Assembly: GCF_026988555.1 (NCBI RefSeq)
Contig: NZ_JALSLB010000038.1
Location: forward strand, 1 to 53,363
Direction: 5' to 3'
From: Thermococcus sp.
GTDB taxonomy: Archaea; Methanobacteriota_B; Thermococci; Thermococcales; Thermococcaceae
Length of the DNA stretch: 53,363 nt
The notes under the pieces are model-generated. The model saw only the letters and a list, made by a program, of their open reading frames with translations. It was not told where the DNA came from and searched no databases. The position numbers and the translations under genes are program-made. Position 1 is the stretch's first letter, and every line of letters begins with the position of its first letter. Positions 52,416 through 53,363 of the stretch are shown piece after piece.

Positions 52416-52448
52416 GTTATTAACTCCTGAGGCTATTTCGCCTGGTGG

Positions 52449-52460
52449 TTCCAGTGGAGG
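52449..52460 (+). repeat. Origin recognition box 6, over a start codon
   Basis: TTCCAGTGGAGG. It covers the GTG start of the following gene, so origin binding there could block its translation start region or transcription. Confidence 0.55.
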
Positions 52461-53077
52461 ATATTGAGGAGACCATACTGAGGTGGCTCAGGGAGGGTGA
52501 GGATAGTGCTAAAGACATCGTTGACCTCCCCTGGGTCGTGAACCCGGTTCGTGATCATGTGTACCTGGCGGAACACCCTCGACTGCCGTTTACTCTTCTG
52601 CTGGTTTTTTCCGATGAGTTCGTTCAGCTGGTGGTTCCACTTGGACTGGAGACGCTGTCAATGAACACTGAGGACCGGCTTAGGATTTACCATGCTCTCC
52701 TAAAGCTCAACGACGGCATCAACCTGCTCAAGTACACCCTCTCAAGCATGAACGATGAGGTCACCCTCCGGGTGGATCTTGATAAGAAAACCCTCGGTAA
52801 ATCCGAGTTCAATGACGCGCTCACCGTTCTCTTGGTGGGTCTTCAGGCCGCGGTCACCAATCTCGGGCTTGAGGAAGAATTTTCCAACGAGATCTTCGAA
52901 CGCCTCGTTGGTATGGTTGTCTCAAGGCTTGAGAAGGGTGCCACAAAGGAGGAACTCATGCAGTTTCTGGTTCAGAAGGTCGGGATGCCTGGGAAGGACT
53001 CCAGAGAACTGCTTGCTATGGTCTTGAAAGCGCATAAGGAAGCCTCCTCCAGGACTCAGGATGTTGGGTATTTCTGA
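52454..53077 (+). CDS. YbjN/type-III-chaperone-like fold protein in origin region
   Basis: A 207-residue acidic protein. The N-terminal part (EETILRWLREGEDSAKDIVDLPW) is followed by a strand-turn-strand body (LPFTLLLVFSDEFVQLVVPLGLETLS), a helix (TEDRLRIYHALLKLNDGINLLKYTLSS) and EVTLRVDLDKKTLGKSEFNDALTVLLVGLQAAV. This is the pattern of the YbjN/CesT chaperone-like fold. The C-terminus is helical (EELMQFLVQKVGMPGKDSRELLAMVLK). Function is unknown. The likely start is the GTG at 52454, five bases after ggtgg; another in-frame GTG lies at 52445. It stands alone between origin boxes, with a T-rich stop signal (ttcttttt) after it. Confidence 0.75.
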   Translation: MEDIEETILRWLREGEDSAKDIVDLPWVVNPVRDHVYLAEHPRLPFTLLLVFSDEFVQLVVPLGLETLSMNTEDRLRIYHALLKLNDGINLLKYTLSSMNDEVTLRVDLDKKTLGKSEFNDALTVLLVGLQAAVTNLGLEEEFSNEIFERLVGMVVSRLEKGATKEELMQFLVQKVGMPGKDSRELLAMVLKAHKEASSRTQDVGYF

Positions 53078-53150
53078 CCATCCTGTTCGTCTCGGACCCT
53101 TCTTTTTACATTCTCCTGTCCAGCAAGGCATATAAACCCCTGACTGCTAC

Positions 53151-53324
53151 TTATCCCTGCTTCCACTGTATCCAGTGCGTCCTGTGGAGTGTGTGTTTGA
53201 TATCCAACTTGTTTAAAAATAAATTGCCATATATCCCAAATAATATTAAAAATATGGAAAAAAAAGAGGATGAATTTAATGCTTCATGTCAAATAAACAT
53301 GGCTGAGTATGATTTCCAGTGGAG
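53151..53324. other. Second cluster of origin boxes and AT-rich run upstream of the last gene
   Basis: On the minus strand TACAGTGGAAGCAGGGATAA (53151-53170) and on the plus strand TTTCCAGTGGAG (53313-53324) are origin-box copies. They flank a very AT-rich run at about 53210-53290. This may be a second part of oriC or an operator through which Orc1/Cdc6 controls its own gene; a TATA-like gaatttaat lies at about 53271-53279. Confidence 0.6.
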
Positions 53325-53335
53325 TGGTGGTGAGC

Positions 53336-53363
53336 ATGGATGATACTTACCTGGGTTCGGTGT
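53336..53363 (+). CDS. cdc6: Start of probable orc1/cdc6, cut by window edge
   Basis: Only nine codons are visible (MDDTYLGSV), after an excellent site ggtggtgagc. The sequence alone identifies nothing. The position does: origin boxes immediately upstream, radA and nucS on the other side of oriC, and the recalled order in Thermococcus and Pyrococcus, where the origin initiator gene orc1/cdc6 follows. Confidence rests on context only. Confidence 0.5.

Larger units (their letters stand above)
51813..52453. other. oriC: Chromosomal replication origin oriC (main part)
   Basis: An AT-rich gap between radA and the next gene. It contains several copies of the archaeal origin recognition box (core TTCCAGTGGAAA), bound by Orc1/Cdc6: 51851, 51909 (reverse), 52176, 52312, 52396 and 52449. 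The most AT-rich part, about 52000-52110, lies between the first two and the later copies and is the likely unwinding element; it holds the palindrome TATGAAC-ATT-GTTCATA (52072-52088). The neighbourhood (nucS, radA, and a probable orc1/cdc6 start at 53336) agrees with the known Thermococcales origin. Confidence 0.85.

Overview
The window is a piece of a Thermococcales chromosome, most likely Thermococcus. The evidence is consistent: archaeal genes (RadA, EndoMS/NucS, archaeal TrpRS, Trm14, ADP-forming acetyl-CoA synthetase, PAC2-type proteasome chaperone), a secreted GH13 alpha-amylase of the Pyrococcus/Thermococcus type, a Thermococcales glycolytic motif, ggtgat-type ribosome binding sites a few bases before ATG/GTG/TTG starts, and TATA boxes about 25 bases before inferred transcription starts. 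Genes are tightly packed and often overlap. No rRNA, tRNA, CRISPR array or insertion sequence was seen.

Left part (1-23.4 kb): housekeeping and small operons. These include a membrane protein with a winged-helix regulator, a DUF460 RNase H-like protein, pyrrolidone carboxypeptidase, a geranylgeranyl-reductase-like flavoprotein, an ASCH protein, a toroid-repeat secreted protein, an M32 carboxypeptidase and a PfkB kinase. A five-gene MoxR/DUF58/transglutaminase-associated type operon (13.0-9.1 kb, minus strand) is followed by a five-gene type IV pilus-like (TadA/TadC) operon (20.9-14.5 kb, minus strand). A TIGR04076 protein, a circularly permuted GTPase and the tRNA m2G6 methyltransferase Trm14 precede the phosphate operon.

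Middle (23.5-43.6 kb): an eight-gene phosphate operon, pstS - sugar-phosphate-isomerase-like TIM barrel - metallophosphoesterase - pstC - pstA - pstB - phoU - phoU. Its promoter carries two perfect inverted repeats, one on each side of the TATA box. Then come an FAH-family hydrolase, trpS, an EamA transporter, an ADP-forming acyl-CoA synthetase alpha subunit, an HTH-DUF211-HTH operon with phased AACGTT boxes, the alpha-amylase (with a TGM operator and loss of the zinc ligands known from the Pyrococcus enzyme), Nnr, a macro-domain protein and the MTA/SAH deaminase.

Accessory stretch (about 42.4-48.2 kb): AT-richer genes for small secreted and membrane proteins, interrupted by MTA phosphorylase. 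One secreted protein ends in a 12-cysteine domain whose Cys spacing matches halocin C8 as I remember it. This makes it a candidate peptide antibiotic precursor of a hyperthermophile. A small membrane protein is encoded just downstream, and a paralogue of that protein is coupled to an MFS exporter.

Right end (48.4-53.4 kb): PAC2 chaperone, a small hypothetical, NucS and RadA, then about 1 kb without a gene. This gap holds a GC-rich, hairpin-forming block (candidate RNA) and then an AT-rich zone surrounded by copies of the archaeal origin recognition box (core TTCCAGTGGAAA). More copies flank the next gene and sit 12 bases before the last start codon, which probably begins orc1/cdc6. I read this as the chromosomal origin oriC. 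Lone origin-box copies also occur 20 kb and 5 kb away, in front of trpS and the MTA phosphorylase gene.
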